DNA of 15,627 bases from Deltaproteobacteria bacterium (GCA_020355145.1 CP070660.1:405159-420785), one strand, 5' to 3'; shown: positions 6,639-14,748, counted from the stretch's first letter. A program made the numbers and translations. The notes: generated from the letters alone by a model not told the origin.

Positions 6639-7625
6639 ATGCTAAGAATTGGTAAACTACTTTTGAAGAACTGGCTAATTCTGGCCCCAATGTCAGGAAA
6701 AACAAACCTCCCATTTCGCCTAATTATTAAAAAAATGGGGGCTGGCCTTGTTATTACTGAGATGATTAGTGCCGTAGGTCTTTGCCGGGGGCAGGCAAAA
6801 ACCCACTCTTATTTTCTCAGTCATCCTGCTGAAAGGCCTGTTGCTGGACAATTATTCGGATCTGAACCGGAAACAATGGCTACCTCTGTGGGGATAGTAG
6901 CTGAAAAAGGCATGGATGTTATTGATATTAACATGGGATGTCCAGTAAAAAAGGTCGTTAAGACAGGATCGGGAGCGGCTCTGATGCGCGATCCAAAGAA
7001 GACAGCCAAGATTGTTTCTGCTGCGCGACAAAGCACTTCTCTTCCGCTGACAGTAAAGATCAGGGCTGGTTGGTCACCTCAAGAGGCCAACGCCCTCGAG
7101 ATTGCCAAGATAATTGAAGACAGTGGAGCTGATGGTATTTCTGTTCATCCACGTTTTGCCAGTCAGGGATTTTCTGGAAAAGCTGACTGGACATTAATTG
7201 CAAGGATAAAGAATGCCCTAAGAATCCCTGTTATCGGTAGCGGTGATATAATAGAGCCTTGTTTGGCCTTAAAGATGCGCTCTGTTACAAGCTGCGATGG
7301 GGTTATGATTGGCAGGGCGGCATTGAGTAATCCATGGATTTTCAAGCAGATCTTAGATATGGAAGAAAAGGGGAGTTTTACTACCCCAGACCTCGATGAT
7401 AGGTATCAGTTAATTATGGAGCATTATTCACTTCTGATAAGATATCTTGGAGAAAATGGGGCAACAAATGTCATGAAAGGCTTACTGCTTTTGTACACAA
7501 AGGGTCTTCCAAATACAAAATTCTTAAAGGCTCTTATTTCAGAAATAGATGGAAGGGAAAAACTAATCTCCGTTTTGAATAAATATCTTGGATACATAAG
7601 AGGGGAGATGGTTAGTGAAGGTTAA
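6639..7625 (+). CDS. dusB: tRNA-dihydrouridine synthase (DusB-type)
   Basis: This FMN enzyme reduces specific uridines of the tRNA D-loop to dihydrouridine. The 328-residue length is normal. Seen: LILAPMSGKTNLPFR (13-27) at the first strand of the TIM barrel; GQLFGSEPETMA; the catalytic-cysteine motif DINMGCPVKKVVKTGSGAAL with C101; the substrate/FMN loop SVHPRFASQGFSGKADW; and the phosphate-binding IGSGDI / DGVMIGRAAL near the end of the barrel, followed by a helical tRNA-binding domain. No convincing Shine-Dalgarno lies before the ATG, so the transcript may be near-leaderless or weakly translated. Its last 11 bases overlap the GTG start of the IspH-UbiA gene, indicating translational coupling. 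DusB is the closest match by motif, but the exact Dus subclass is inferred. Confidence 0.93.
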   Translation: MLRIGKLLLKNWLILAPMSGKTNLPFRLIIKKMGAGLVITEMISAVGLCRGQAKTHSYFLSHPAERPVAGQLFGSEPETMATSVGIVAEKGMDVIDINMGCPVKKVVKTGSGAALMRDPKKTAKIVSAARQSTSLPLTVKIRAGWSPQEANALEIAKIIEDSGADGISVHPRFASQGFSGKADWTLIARIKNALRIPVIGSGDIIEPCLALKMRSVTSCDGVMIGRAALSNPWIFKQILDMEEKGSFTTPDLDDRYQLIMEHYSLLIRYLGENGATNVMKGLLLLYTKGLPNTKFLKALISEIDGREKLISVLNKYLGYIRGEMVSEG

Positions 7626-9345
7626 ATTAGCCAGAAATGCTGGATTCTGCATGGGTGTCAGAAGGGCAATGGAAATTACCCTGTCTGAGGCCCATAGAGG
7701 TGATGAAAGCCTCTTCACATATGGGCCTCTAATCCATAATCGGCAGGTATTAGATCTCCTTAGATCCAAGGGTGTGGATGTCAAAGAGGATATTGATGAG
7801 CATGACAAGGGAAGGATAATTATCAGGGCCCATGGTATTACACCGAATGAAAGGGAGGCGATAAGATCTTCAAATCTCAAGATAATTGATGCAACGTGCC
7901 CACGCGTAGCAAAGGTGCAGGCAATAATAAAAAAATACAATAATAAGGGCTACTTCCCTGTTATCTTTGGAGATGCCATACATCCGGAGGTCATTGGCTT
8001 GATGGGTTATAGTAAAGGTCAGGGGGTAGTTATCAATTCTATTGAGGATGTGGAAGGGCTTCCTGAGAAGAAAAGGTTAGTAGTAGTATCCCAAACGACA
8101 CAGGATATAGATGCCTACAGAAAAACAACAGATGCGGTCAAAGCCCGTTATCCGGACTCTATAATATTTGATACCATCTGCCATGAAACCTATAAAAGAC
8201 AGATGGAAGTCAGCTCATTAGCCTCTGAGGTAGAAAGCATGGTAATAGTTGGTGGATACAACAGTGGCAATACAAGACGGCTGTATCAGATATCGAGGTC
8301 AACAGGCAGACCCACCTTTCATGTAGAGACAGAAAAGGAGCTAAAGGGCCTATGGTTTTCCTCAACAGAAACCGTTGGAGTTACAGCTGGTGCCTCAACA
8401 CCCAACTGGATGATCAAGAGTGTGACCGAGAGATTGAAGTCCATGGGCAAGAGCAGACAACATGCTCTTGGAAGTTTAGTAAGAAGGGTATTCCTGTTTT
8501 TGCTCAAGAGCAATATTCCCCTGGCCACAGGGGCCTTTTCCTTAACCTATGCAGGCCTTAGACTATCAAAAGGAAACGCTGATCTCATCTATCCACTTCT
8601 TACCCTGCTGTATGTTTATAGCATGCATGTCCTCAATCGTTTTCTTGATAAAGAGGCTAGTACATACAATGATCCTGGCATAGCCTTTTTCTATACCCAG
8701 CACAAAACCTTTCTTATAACCACCTCTCTGTTAGGAATAGGTACAGGGCTAATTCTTTCACTCTCTCTGGGTATAGCCCAGTCTTTGCTTTTTCTTGCTT
8801 TAACTATACTTGGCTTAGTCTACAGCATTCCAATAATACCATGGAGATTTGGATATCTCGGGCGCTATGCAAAGATAAAAGACCTCCCTGGGTCAAAAAC
8901 CATGGCAGAGGCACTGGCCTGGGGTACCATTAGCTCGCTGCTTCCTGTTATTGGATGGTCCAACCCTTTTTGGCCTGGTGTCTTTATCTCCTTCTTATTT
9001 GTCTCCTCCATGTGTTACATAAGGTCTGGCCTATTTGATATCCTCAACGTCCAGGGAGATTTAATAGTAGGGAGAGAGACCCTTCCAATTGCCCTGGGAG
9101 AGGAAAAGGCATTGAACCTCTTGCTATTATTAAACGGTTTTTTCGGTATACTCATCCTGATATCAACATCTATTGGAGTAGTTTCAAGCCTGGGCTATCC
9201 TCTTATATCCTGTTTTCTTATTTCATTTCTTTATCTCACAGCATACCAAAAGGGCTTGATGAGGGATGGATCTCCCTTGCAGCCTATTGCCGAAGGAAAT
9301 CTTCTCTTGGCAGGATTACTTGCCTTTATCTGGAAGTTGCTTTAG
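7615..9345 (+). CDS. ispH: IspH (HMBPP reductase) fused to a UbiA-like prenyltransferase domain
   Basis: Residues 1-278 are a full IspH, which reduces HMBPP to IPP and DMAPP with a [4Fe-4S] cluster: cluster cysteines C12 (NAGFCMGVRRA), C95 (DATCPRV) and C189 (DTICHE), H41, H73, HPEVIG at 123-128, and ASTP at 260-263. After a short linker, residues about 290-576 form a membrane domain with roughly eight hydrophobic segments and UbiA-superfamily motifs. The first Asp motif is N341-R-F-L-D345 (usual NDxxD); the second is D475-I-L-N478-V-Q-G-D482 followed by GRETLP (usual DxxDxxGDxxxGRxTLP). One acidic residue in each motif is replaced, so prenyl transfer may be altered. The start is GTG 7615 with AGGGGAG upstream; the gene overlaps dus by 11 bases. 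The fusion would place precursor synthesis next to a membrane prenyl-using step (inference). Confidence 0.93.
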   Translation: MKVKLARNAGFCMGVRRAMEITLSEAHRGDESLFTYGPLIHNRQVLDLLRSKGVDVKEDIDEHDKGRIIIRAHGITPNEREAIRSSNLKIIDATCPRVAKVQAIIKKYNNKGYFPVIFGDAIHPEVIGLMGYSKGQGVVINSIEDVEGLPEKKRLVVVSQTTQDIDAYRKTTDAVKARYPDSIIFDTICHETYKRQMEVSSLASEVESMVIVGGYNSGNTRRLYQISRSTGRPTFHVETEKELKGLWFSSTETVGVTAGASTPNWMIKSVTERLKSMGKSRQHALGSLVRRVFLFLLKSNIPLATGAFSLTYAGLRLSKGNADLIYPLLTLLYVYSMHVLNRFLDKEASTYNDPGIAFFYTQHKTFLITTSLLGIGTGLILSLSLGIAQSLLFLALTILGLVYSIPIIPWRFGYLGRYAKIKDLPGSKTMAEALAWGTISSLLPVIGWSNPFWPGVFISFLFVSSMCYIRSGLFDILNVQGDLIVGRETLPIALGEEKALNLLLLLNGFFGILILISTSIGVVSSLGYPLISCFLISFLYLTAYQKGLMRDGSPLQPIAEGNLLLAGLLAFIWKLL

Positions 9346-9348
9346 GAG

Positions 9349-10224
9349 ATGCCCAAGGTTAGTGTCATAATCCCAACATTTGACAGGGCCCAAAAGGTGG
9401 AAAGGGCGGTTAGGTCTGTTCTCAACCAGGGTTTTAAAGACTTCGAGGTAATCATAGTGGACGATAGCTCAACTGATAATACTGAGCAGACCCTCGCCAA
9501 ATACAGATCCTGGATAAAATACATTAGACAGCCGGTTAACAGAGGGGTCTCAGCAGCAAGAAATACAGGAGTGAATAGCTCAATAGGGCCTTGGATTGCA
9601 TTCTTGGACTCTGATGATTACTGGCTTAGTCAAAAGTTATATGCTCAAATGGGATTTATCGCTCGAAATCCTGGGACTGTAGCCTGCCAAACAGGTGAAA
9701 TATGGATAAGAAGGGGTAGTCGAGTAAATCCAAAAAGAAAACATAAAAAGCCATCAGGAAATATATTTAGGCAGTCATTGAAGCTATGTCTGGTTAGCCC
9801 ATCAAGCGTTATTCTAAAGAGGTCTCTTTTTGAAGAAGTTGGTCTTTTTGACGAAACTCTTCCAGCCTGTGAGGACTATGATCTGTGGTTGAGGATATCT
9901 TGCCGTTATCCCATTTACCTGATAGACAAGGGGCTGGTTGTTAAGGAGGGAGGGCATGAAGATCAGCTTTCCCAGCGATTCACCTGTATGGACCGCTTTA
10001 GGATAAGGGTCATAGTTAAATTGATCAAAAGCGGAATACTTTCTTCAGATCAGATAAGGGCGGCTAAAGAGGAATTATCTATCAAATGTAGGATATATGC
10101 AAATGGATGTATTAAGAGAGGAAAAAAGGAGGAGGGGTATTTTTACCTCTCTCTGCCTGATAGGCTCGCCAGTAATGGAGATTTCCCCTTAAATAGTACC
10201 ATCCCTTTCTTTTCGGAAAAATGA
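9349..10224 (+). CDS. Family 2 glycosyltransferase
   Basis: This 291-residue cytoplasmic GT-A enzyme transfers a sugar from a nucleotide-sugar donor. Seen: KVSVIIPTFDRAQKVERAVR (3-22); VDDSSTDNT (37-45), binding the nucleotide; NRGVSAARNTGV; the metal-binding FLDSDDYW (85-92); and ACEDYDLWLR (173-182), with the catalytic ED pair. No membrane segments are visible; the C-terminal 80 residues are basic and helical. The start ATG lies only three bases after the IspH-UbiA stop and in the same reading frame, so it forms one transcript with dus and ispH::ubiA; the AGGAG immediately before the ATG is too close to be an ideal ribosome site. Acceptor and donor cannot be told. It could act on a polyprenyl-phosphate sugar, which would fit the neighbour, but this is inference. 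Confidence 0.92.
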   Translation: MPKVSVIIPTFDRAQKVERAVRSVLNQGFKDFEVIIVDDSSTDNTEQTLAKYRSWIKYIRQPVNRGVSAARNTGVNSSIGPWIAFLDSDDYWLSQKLYAQMGFIARNPGTVACQTGEIWIRRGSRVNPKRKHKKPSGNIFRQSLKLCLVSPSSVILKRSLFEEVGLFDETLPACEDYDLWLRISCRYPIYLIDKGLVVKEGGHEDQLSQRFTCMDRFRIRVIVKLIKSGILSSDQIRAAKEELSIKCRIYANGCIKRGKKEEGYFYLSLPDRLASNGDFPLNSTIPFFSEK

Positions 10225-10236
10225 CTGCTCTCTACT

Positions 10237-10683
10237 TCAAACAAGGACCCCTAGAGGGGGGTTATCTTTTACCTTTTTTCCTCCTTTTATAATCTCAATG
10301 ACTTGATCAATAAGATGAGGGAGGGGTTCACCAGATACGCCCACTATCTCAACCCTCTCCTGAGTCAACGGGATCAATATCTTTAAGGCCCTGCTTGATG
10401 AGATAGCCTGGGACATCCCTGGTGTTACTTCCCCCATCATAGAATCGGCCATAATTATAGCCAATGGACCTATTATAATATCAATCTGTGGGGCTGTTTT
10501 CACAATGGCATTTTCCCCAGTAGCCCCTCGATTAGCACCCGCCTTCATCATCTGGGAGGTGGCCACAGAGTTTGTCCCCAATGCAAGTATTTCAACCTCC
10601 TCGCCAAAGGTCTCCCTTAGTCTTCTTATAATAGCCCTTCCTATTCCGCCTCCTTGGCCATCCATAACCATTAATAAACTCAA
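10237..10683 (-). CDS. DUF3842 family protein
   Basis: This 148-residue protein has the DUF3842 signature: VMDGQGGGIGRAIIRRL at the N-terminus (a glycine-rich loop), ILALGTNSVATSQMMKAGAN, GENAIVKTAP, and the DIIIGPLAIIMADSMMGEVT core. The biochemical function is unknown; the glycine-rich opening resembles a nucleotide-binding turn. The frame is open further upstream to a TTG at 10722. I chose TTG 10683, which gives a start MSLLMVMDGQGG that matches the family's usual short lead and has AGGGGG five bases ahead (10689-10694). It converges on the glycosyltransferase gene, leaving only 12 bases between stop codons; a small ACCCC-TAGA-GGGGT hairpin sits over its 3' end and may serve either gene. 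Confidence 0.85.
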   Translation of the reverse strand: MSLLMVMDGQGGGIGRAIIRRLRETFGEEVEILALGTNSVATSQMMKAGANRGATGENAIVKTAPQIDIIIGPLAIIMADSMMGEVTPGMSQAISSSRALKILIPLTQERVEIVGVSGEPLPHLIDQVIEIIKGGKKVKDNPPLGVLV

Positions 10684-10825
10684 AGAAGCCCCCTGGTTAA
10701 AGATTTGGATTGCAACATCCAATAAATCTGTTTATTCTAAAACAATATTTGATGATGGATAACTATATAACAGGCGATCTAAATTTAAAAACATTTTTTC
10801 TATCCTCTTCCAGGAATTAATAGAC

Positions 10826-11494
10826 ATGTGGACAGTCTTCATAGTGCTCCTGGTAGCTGCGTATCTCTTAGCTTCAATCCCTTTTGGTCTCTTAATCAGT
10901 CGAAGGGTAGTTAGATTGGATATAACCAAGGCGGGCAGCGGAAATATCGGAGCCACAAACGTTGCTCGTGAGGTTGGTCTCAAATGGGGGATCATTACCC
11001 TTCTGCTAGATACCCTAAAGGGGTTCATCCCTGTGGCCCTGGCTCACTATCTGTTAGGGTCAGCAACAGAGATACAAGAGGCCCTAAAGGGAATGGTTGG
11101 TCTCTCTGCCTTGTTAGGGCACCAATTCCCAGTTTACAACCGCTTCAGGGGGGGGAAGGGGGTGGCCACATGTCTCGGGGTCTTTTTGGCTATTTCCCCA
11201 CTTTCATGTTTATTTTCTGTTGTTATCTTTTTTGTCTCAGTCTCTCTATGGAGGTATATCTCCCTGGGCTCAATATTGGCAGCCTTGACCCTGCCTATTT
11301 GGTTATATCTCATGGGGCATTCCACCTTTGTAGTCCTCCTTTCCTTGACTATATCCCTCTTAATCACATTATTTCATGGAGAAAATATTAAGAGATTGAT
11401 CCAGGGAAATGAAAGAAGATGGCACAAGGGGGAGGCTACAGTAATCGATCAATCAAACGGGATAGATCCTCATCAGAGTAAAACTCGATTATAA
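10826..11494 (+). CDS. plsY: PlsY, acyl-phosphate:glycerol-3-phosphate acyltransferase
   Basis: This integral membrane enzyme makes lysophosphatidate from acyl-phosphate and glycerol-3-phosphate, the first committed step of phospholipid synthesis. The 222-residue protein has the three PlsY motifs in order: GSGNIGATNVAR (motif 1), GHQFPVYNRFRGGKGVAT (motif 2) and HGENIKRLIQGNE (motif 3), with about five hydrophobic helices between them. After motif 3 there is an unusual polar tail of about 26 residues (RRWHKGEATVIDQSNGIDPH...), longer than in most PlsY proteins, and encoded over the 3' end of parB on the other strand (59-bp convergent overlap). An AGGA lies 11 bases before the ATG. It is a single-gene unit divergent from DUF3842. 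Confidence 0.96.
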   Translation: MWTVFIVLLVAAYLLASIPFGLLISRRVVRLDITKAGSGNIGATNVAREVGLKWGIITLLLDTLKGFIPVALAHYLLGSATEIQEALKGMVGLSALLGHQFPVYNRFRGGKGVATCLGVFLAISPLSCLFSVVIFFVSVSLWRYISLGSILAALTLPIWLYLMGHSTFVVLLSLTISLLITLFHGENIKRLIQGNERRWHKGEATVIDQSNGIDPHQSKTRL

Positions 11495-12278
11495 TCCTGC
11501 CTTTTTCACCCTTACGTCTTATAGCTACCTTGGTTGCCAAGGACTTTTGAAGATCTTTGGCCAAAGACTCTATATAGTAATCTGTTCCATCCTTTGGGCC
11601 TTTTGCCTTTTTTGGAGCTAAGGTCTTCTTAACCAGGGCCTCTGTCTGGCGAACAGATAGGGATTTCTTTATGATAAGATCCCTGATCTCCTTTTGGACT
11701 AAAGGGGAATCCATGTTAATCAAAACTCTTGCATGGCCTATGGTAAGTTGACCATCTATAAGGTCCTGTTGAATGATAGAAGGCAATTTCAACAATCTCA
11801 AGAAATTGGCAATTGTGGAACGATCTCTTCCTATCCTCTTTGAAAGTGCTTCTTGTGTTAGATTAAAATTTTGAATCATCTCCTGGTAAGCGGATGCCTC
11901 CTCGATAGCATTAAGATCTTTGCGTTGGATATTCTCAATAAGGGCCAATTCCAAGGCCTCTGCAGCAGACGCATCCCTTATCCATGCAGGTATCTTATTA
12001 AGCCCTGCCTTTTGGGCTGCGCGCCAGCGCCTCTCTCCTGCTATGAGTTGAAAACCATCCTTTGTCCGGCTGACCAATATGGGTTGGATAATTCCCTTCT
12101 CCTTTATAGAATCTACTAATTCCGCCATTTCGGAATCACTAAAATTCTGTCTGGGTTGATGTGGATTAGGAGAAATAGATTCAATGGGACAATAGAAAAA
12201 ACCCCTCTCATCTTCTGAGATAACTGTTTCTGGAAATAAGGCTGATAGTCCTCTTCCAAGGGCCTTACGTTTTGCCAT
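11436..12278 (-). CDS. parB: ParB/Spo0J chromosome-partition CTPase
   Basis: The 280-residue ParB binds parS, clamps on DNA in a CTP-dependent way and spreads to recruit SMC and ParA. Seen: an N-terminal ALGRGLSALFP ParA-interaction peptide; SISPNPHQPRQNF; the CTP-binding box GERRWRAAQKAG (81-92); IENIQRKDLNAIEEASAY (114-131); an HTH at about 139-163 (LTQEALSKRIGRDRSTIANF); and a C-terminal dimer domain ending YSDEDLSRLIDRLL, a natural ParB end. The Shine-Dalgarno AAAAGGAGAGG lies within the end of parA, and the ATG overlaps the parA stop by 14 bases, so the pair is translationally coupled. Its 3' end overlaps plsY antisense. Confidence 0.97.
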   Translation of the reverse strand: MAKRKALGRGLSALFPETVISEDERGFFYCPIESISPNPHQPRQNFSDSEMAELVDSIKEKGIIQPILVSRTKDGFQLIAGERRWRAAQKAGLNKIPAWIRDASAAEALELALIENIQRKDLNAIEEASAYQEMIQNFNLTQEALSKRIGRDRSTIANFLRLLKLPSIIQQDLIDGQLTIGHARVLINMDSPLVQKEIRDLIIKKSLSVRQTEALVKKTLAPKKAKGPKDGTDYYIESLAKDLQKSLATKVAIRRKGEKGRIIIEFYSDEDLSRLIDRLL

Positions 12279-13047
12279 CTTTATCCTCTCCTTTTAATAT
12301 TATTTCCCTTGCAAGCTCTAAATAGCTCTGGGACCCTTTTGATTGAATATCATAGAGAATAATTGGTTTCCCATAACTTGTTGCCTCACTTAAACTAACG
12401 TTACGTGGGATAATCGTTTGAAAAACAGATCCTCTAAAATGGTGACGTACCTCCTCGGCTACCTGGTGTGATAGATTATTGCGTCTATCGAACATTGTTA
12501 ACAAAATACCGATCATCATAAGGGATGGATTAAGCCCTTTTTTGACCAACATGACAGTGTTAAGTAACTGGGTTAATCCTTCCATGGCAAGATATTCGCA
12601 TTGAAGCGGTACAAGAAAAAAATCAGCGGCAGCCAGGGCATTGAGTGTAAGAAACCCAAGGGAAGGAGGACAATCGATGAGTATATAGTCATATTGATCT
12701 TTAAATTTAGATAAGATGCTGTTTAAGAGATATTCCTTGTTCCTCTCAGAAAACATTTCTACTTCTGCTCCAAATAGATCAGGATTGGCTCCGATAAGCT
12801 TAAGCATAGGGACTTGCGTATCGAGAATGACCTTGTTCCCAACATATTCTCCTAATATTAAGTCGTAAAGGCTTGGCTTAAGACCTGATGGATCCATTCC
12901 TAAAGAGGTAGTGGCGTTTCCCTGAGGATCACAATCCACTAAAAGGCATCTTTTTTCAGCAGCAGCAATAGAGGCAGATAGATTAACAGCTGTTGTTGTT
13001 TTACCAACCCCTCCTTTCTGATTAACTATAGATATTATTGATCCCAT
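12265..13047 (-). CDS. parA: ParA/Soj partition ATPase
   Basis: This 260-residue deviant Walker-A ATPase works with ParB to move replication origins. Seen: MGSIISIVNQKGGVGKTTTA with the KGGVGKTT P-loop (11-18), DCDPQGNATTSLGMD (Walker A'), DYILIDCPPSLGFLTLNAL (Walker B) and the conserved PLQCEYLAMEGL. The frame stays open upstream to 13164, but family alignment places the start at ATG 13047, where MGSIISIVNQKGG matches the usual ParA N-terminus; there is no clear Shine-Dalgarno. It overlaps parB by 14 bases. The usual upstream mnmG-rsmG genes are absent. Instead a parS site and then an island-like region lie upstream. Confidence 0.97.
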   Translation of the reverse strand: MGSIISIVNQKGGVGKTTTAVNLSASIAAAEKRCLLVDCDPQGNATTSLGMDPSGLKPSLYDLILGEYVGNKVILDTQVPMLKLIGANPDLFGAEVEMFSERNKEYLLNSILSKFKDQYDYILIDCPPSLGFLTLNALAAADFFLVPLQCEYLAMEGLTQLLNTVMLVKKGLNPSLMMIGILLTMFDRRNNLSHQVAEEVRHHFRGSVFQTIIPRNVSLSEATSYGKPIILYDIQSKGSQSYLELAREIILKGEDKDGKT

Positions 13048-13338
13048 GGATAAGATAATATTTTTATTAAGGGAATGACGCTCATATATAACTGAATAAG
13101 GATTGTTCCACGTGAAACATCTCCAGGTCCATAACCCCTTCCACACCTCCTTCCTCATGCCCAAAAAGCCTCGAACCCCTTTTCACTCACCTCACCTATA
13201 GCTATGTTAAGGTCTATTTCCGGCGGTTTTAATAGAGAACATACACTGAAGGAGAAATATTCTCAATCCAAAAACCCACTTGAGGAAATTTGACGCTCGG
13301 CGATAGATTTCTTTGATCTAGCCACTTGACTATCTTGC
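13048..13338. other. Non-coding stretch upstream of parA
   Basis: Apart from the parS site and the 16-codon frame around it, I see no gene or RNA here. It is the upstream control region of parAB on the minus strand, but no convincing -35/-10 pair could be picked out. Confidence 0.5.
13104..13119. promoter_or_regulatory. parS centromere site
   Basis: TGTTCCACGTGAAACA matches the 16-bp bacterial parS consensus (TGTTNCACGTGAAACA). It is 56 bases upstream of the parA start. On the minus strand it falls inside a 16-codon open frame (13082-13132) that reads MDLEMFHVEQSLFSYI. In many genomes parS overlaps the beginning of rsmG, whose protein often starts with MFHVE/K, so this short frame could be the stub of a lost rsmG (inference). 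Confidence 0.93.
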
Positions 13339-13383
13339 TGGTGCGTCCGGCAGGATTGGAACCAGCGACTTACGAGTTCACTG
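13339..13383 (-). repeat. Degenerate 3' half of tRNA-Arg (attachment-site remnant)
   Basis: On the minus strand these 45 bases end in GGACGCACCA and align without gaps to the tRNA-Arg(ACG) 3' half at 15181-15225, with 35 of 45 bases identical. The T-arm is damaged: GCTGG / CCTGC has a mismatch and the loop is TTCCAAT, not TTCGAAT. The U33 position is also changed. No matching 5' half exists, so it is not a functional tRNA. It looks like an old att site left by an integrase that targets tRNA-Arg. Confidence 0.7.
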
Positions 13384-13472
13384 TATGTCTAATTCCTTGA
13401 TTTTCTTACCTTTATTGTTATACGCCTTTTTAGTATCTCTTTTTACAAGTTCGGCTTACGTTGACATATTTT

Positions 13473-13742
13473 GAGACCTTTGTATAACTTTACAATTTTT
13501 GTCACTTCCATGCCAGGAGGGTTTCTTTTTTGCTTATGCCCCAAAACAAGGTTCCCTACTGGGCCGTTTCAAAATGGCTTATTACACCTTTTAAATGGAG
13601 ATATAAACTCCATCTATATAAACCATTTTGAAGCGGCCCACTGAGCGATATAAGGGCATAGCACAAAAAGAAACCCTACTAGCCACAGGATATAAAAGAT
13701 TGAAACCAAATTTTGTTAGAATTTGGGTTATGCAAAGATCTC
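13473..13742. mobile_element. Foldback MITE, 270 bp, nested inverted repeats
   Basis: The outer inverted repeats are GAGACCTTTGTATAAC (13473-13488) and GTTATGCAAAGATCTC (13727-13742), 14 of 16 matching; the GAGACCTTTGcATAA end is typical of IS transposon termini. Inside are AGGGTTTCTTTTTTG... (13518-13541) against ...AAAAAGAAACCCT (13653-13677), then ACTGGGCCGTTTCAAAATGG (13558-13577) against CCATTTTGAAGCGGCCCACT (13623-13642), and a central ATGGAG/CTCCAT hairpin (13595-13613). The whole unit can fold into one long stem. No transposase is encoded, so it would need one in trans. Target duplication is unclear; ATAT flanks both sides. Confidence 0.75.
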
Positions 13743-13851
13743 ATATCTATTATTGTCTGTAAGTATAATTTATCATCTTATCAAAGCCTCACCCAACAAC
13801 CCCCATTGTAAGTCTGCATGCAACGAGAGGCATATAGTCGGCGTCGCTGCC
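13743..13851. other. Spacer between MITE and SDR gene
   Basis: No gene, RNA or clear terminator was seen in these bases. Confidence 0.4.
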
Positions 13852-14622
13852 TCAAATCATTACCGAAAAACCGCCATCTACGGGTAGGGCTATGCCTGTT
13901 ACGAAGTCCGAGGTATGGCTAGCCAGGAATATGGCTGCACCTGCCAAGTCGCCTGGCTCACCCCACCGACCAATTGGCGTCCGACCCAGTACCCGCTCGT
14001 TCAGGCCAGGCAAGTCCTTTCGTGCCTGTCTCGTAAGGTCGGTGTTGATCCATCCTGGCAAAATGGCATTCACCTGAATGTTATCTGGTGCCCAGGCAAC
14101 AGCCAAACTCCGCGTCAGCTGCACTATCCCTCCCTTGCTAGTCCCATATGGTGCAAGCTTTGCACCGCCAAAGATTGAAGTCATCGAGCCAATGTTGATG
14201 ATCTTGCCACCACCCACCTCCTTCATCGAAGGGTAGACCGCCTTGGAACACAGGAACGCACTGCGTAGGTTGGTGTTGAGGATCTCATCCCATTCACATA
14301 ACAGGTAATCCTGTGGCATATTGCGGATGTTGATGCCAGCGTTATTCACCAGGATGTCGATTCTTCGGAACCTATTGAGTACCTGCGTCACCATCGCCCT
14401 GATCTGGTCCTCTTGCCGCACATCGACTTGCATCCCAAGGACTTGCACGTCAAACTCATCCTTTATCTCACGTGCCGTTTCATTTATTTTAGCTTGGTTG
14501 CGCGCTGCGATGACAACGTCACCCCCCACTGCCGCAAAGCCGCGAGCGATTCCCTTACCAATCCCTCCGTTGCCACCGGTGACAATGGCTGCTTTACCCT
14601 GCAAGCTAAATAACTCTTTCAT
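13852..14622 (-). CDS. Short-chain dehydrogenase/reductase (classical SDR, gluconate/deoxygluconate-dehydrogenase-like)
   Basis: The 256-residue classical SDR has the cofactor loop TGGNGGIG (15-22), DVR (68-70), NNAG (93-96), the catalytic serine S146, Y159 and K163 (Y-x-x-x-K), PGW (189-191) and a C-terminal VDGGFS. The Asn-Ser-Tyr-Lys tetrad appears complete. AARN after the second strand (39-42) favours NADP(H). The length and PIGRWGEPGDLAGAAIFLAS tail resemble sugar-acid dehydrogenases (KduD or gluconate 5-dehydrogenase), but such SDRs cannot be assigned a substrate by sequence alone. I chose ATG 14622, six bases after GGGGG; a TTG two codons upstream is the alternative. By eye its codons are more GC-rich than the flanking genes, and it lies between two tRNA-Arg 3' halves, so horizontal acquisition is likely. 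It appears to be monocistronic. Confidence 0.94.
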   Translation of the reverse strand: MKELFSLQGKAAIVTGGNGGIGKGIARGFAAVGGDVVIAARNQAKINETAREIKDEFDVQVLGMQVDVRQEDQIRAMVTQVLNRFRRIDILVNNAGINIRNMPQDYLLCEWDEILNTNLRSAFLCSKAVYPSMKEVGGGKIINIGSMTSIFGGAKLAPYGTSKGGIVQLTRSLAVAWAPDNIQVNAILPGWINTDLTRQARKDLPGLNERVLGRTPIGRWGEPGDLAGAAIFLASHTSDFVTGIALPVDGGFSVMI

Positions 14623-14628
14623 TGGCAA

Positions 14629-14748
14629 CCCCCATAAGTCTTGTGTTTTGTTTTGGATATGTATTTCGCCTTACCTATGAAGTTACCCCCATACATGCAA
14701 CCCATCGTAGGAAGATTGACGGTCAGGTGACTTTGTTAGGTTGCCTTT
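14629..14748. other. Spacer upstream of the SDR gene
   Basis: It holds the leader of the SDR gene (minus strand). No promoter with both boxes could be assigned with confidence. Confidence 0.35.

Noticed and set aside
10684..10722. Longer DUF3842 start at TTG 10722
   Set aside because: The extra 13 residues do not resemble the family, and an AGGGGG ribosome site serves TTG 10683 better.
13048..13164. 39-residue N-terminal extension of ParA
   Set aside because: It runs through the parS site and has no ParA similarity; the family start fits ATG 13047.
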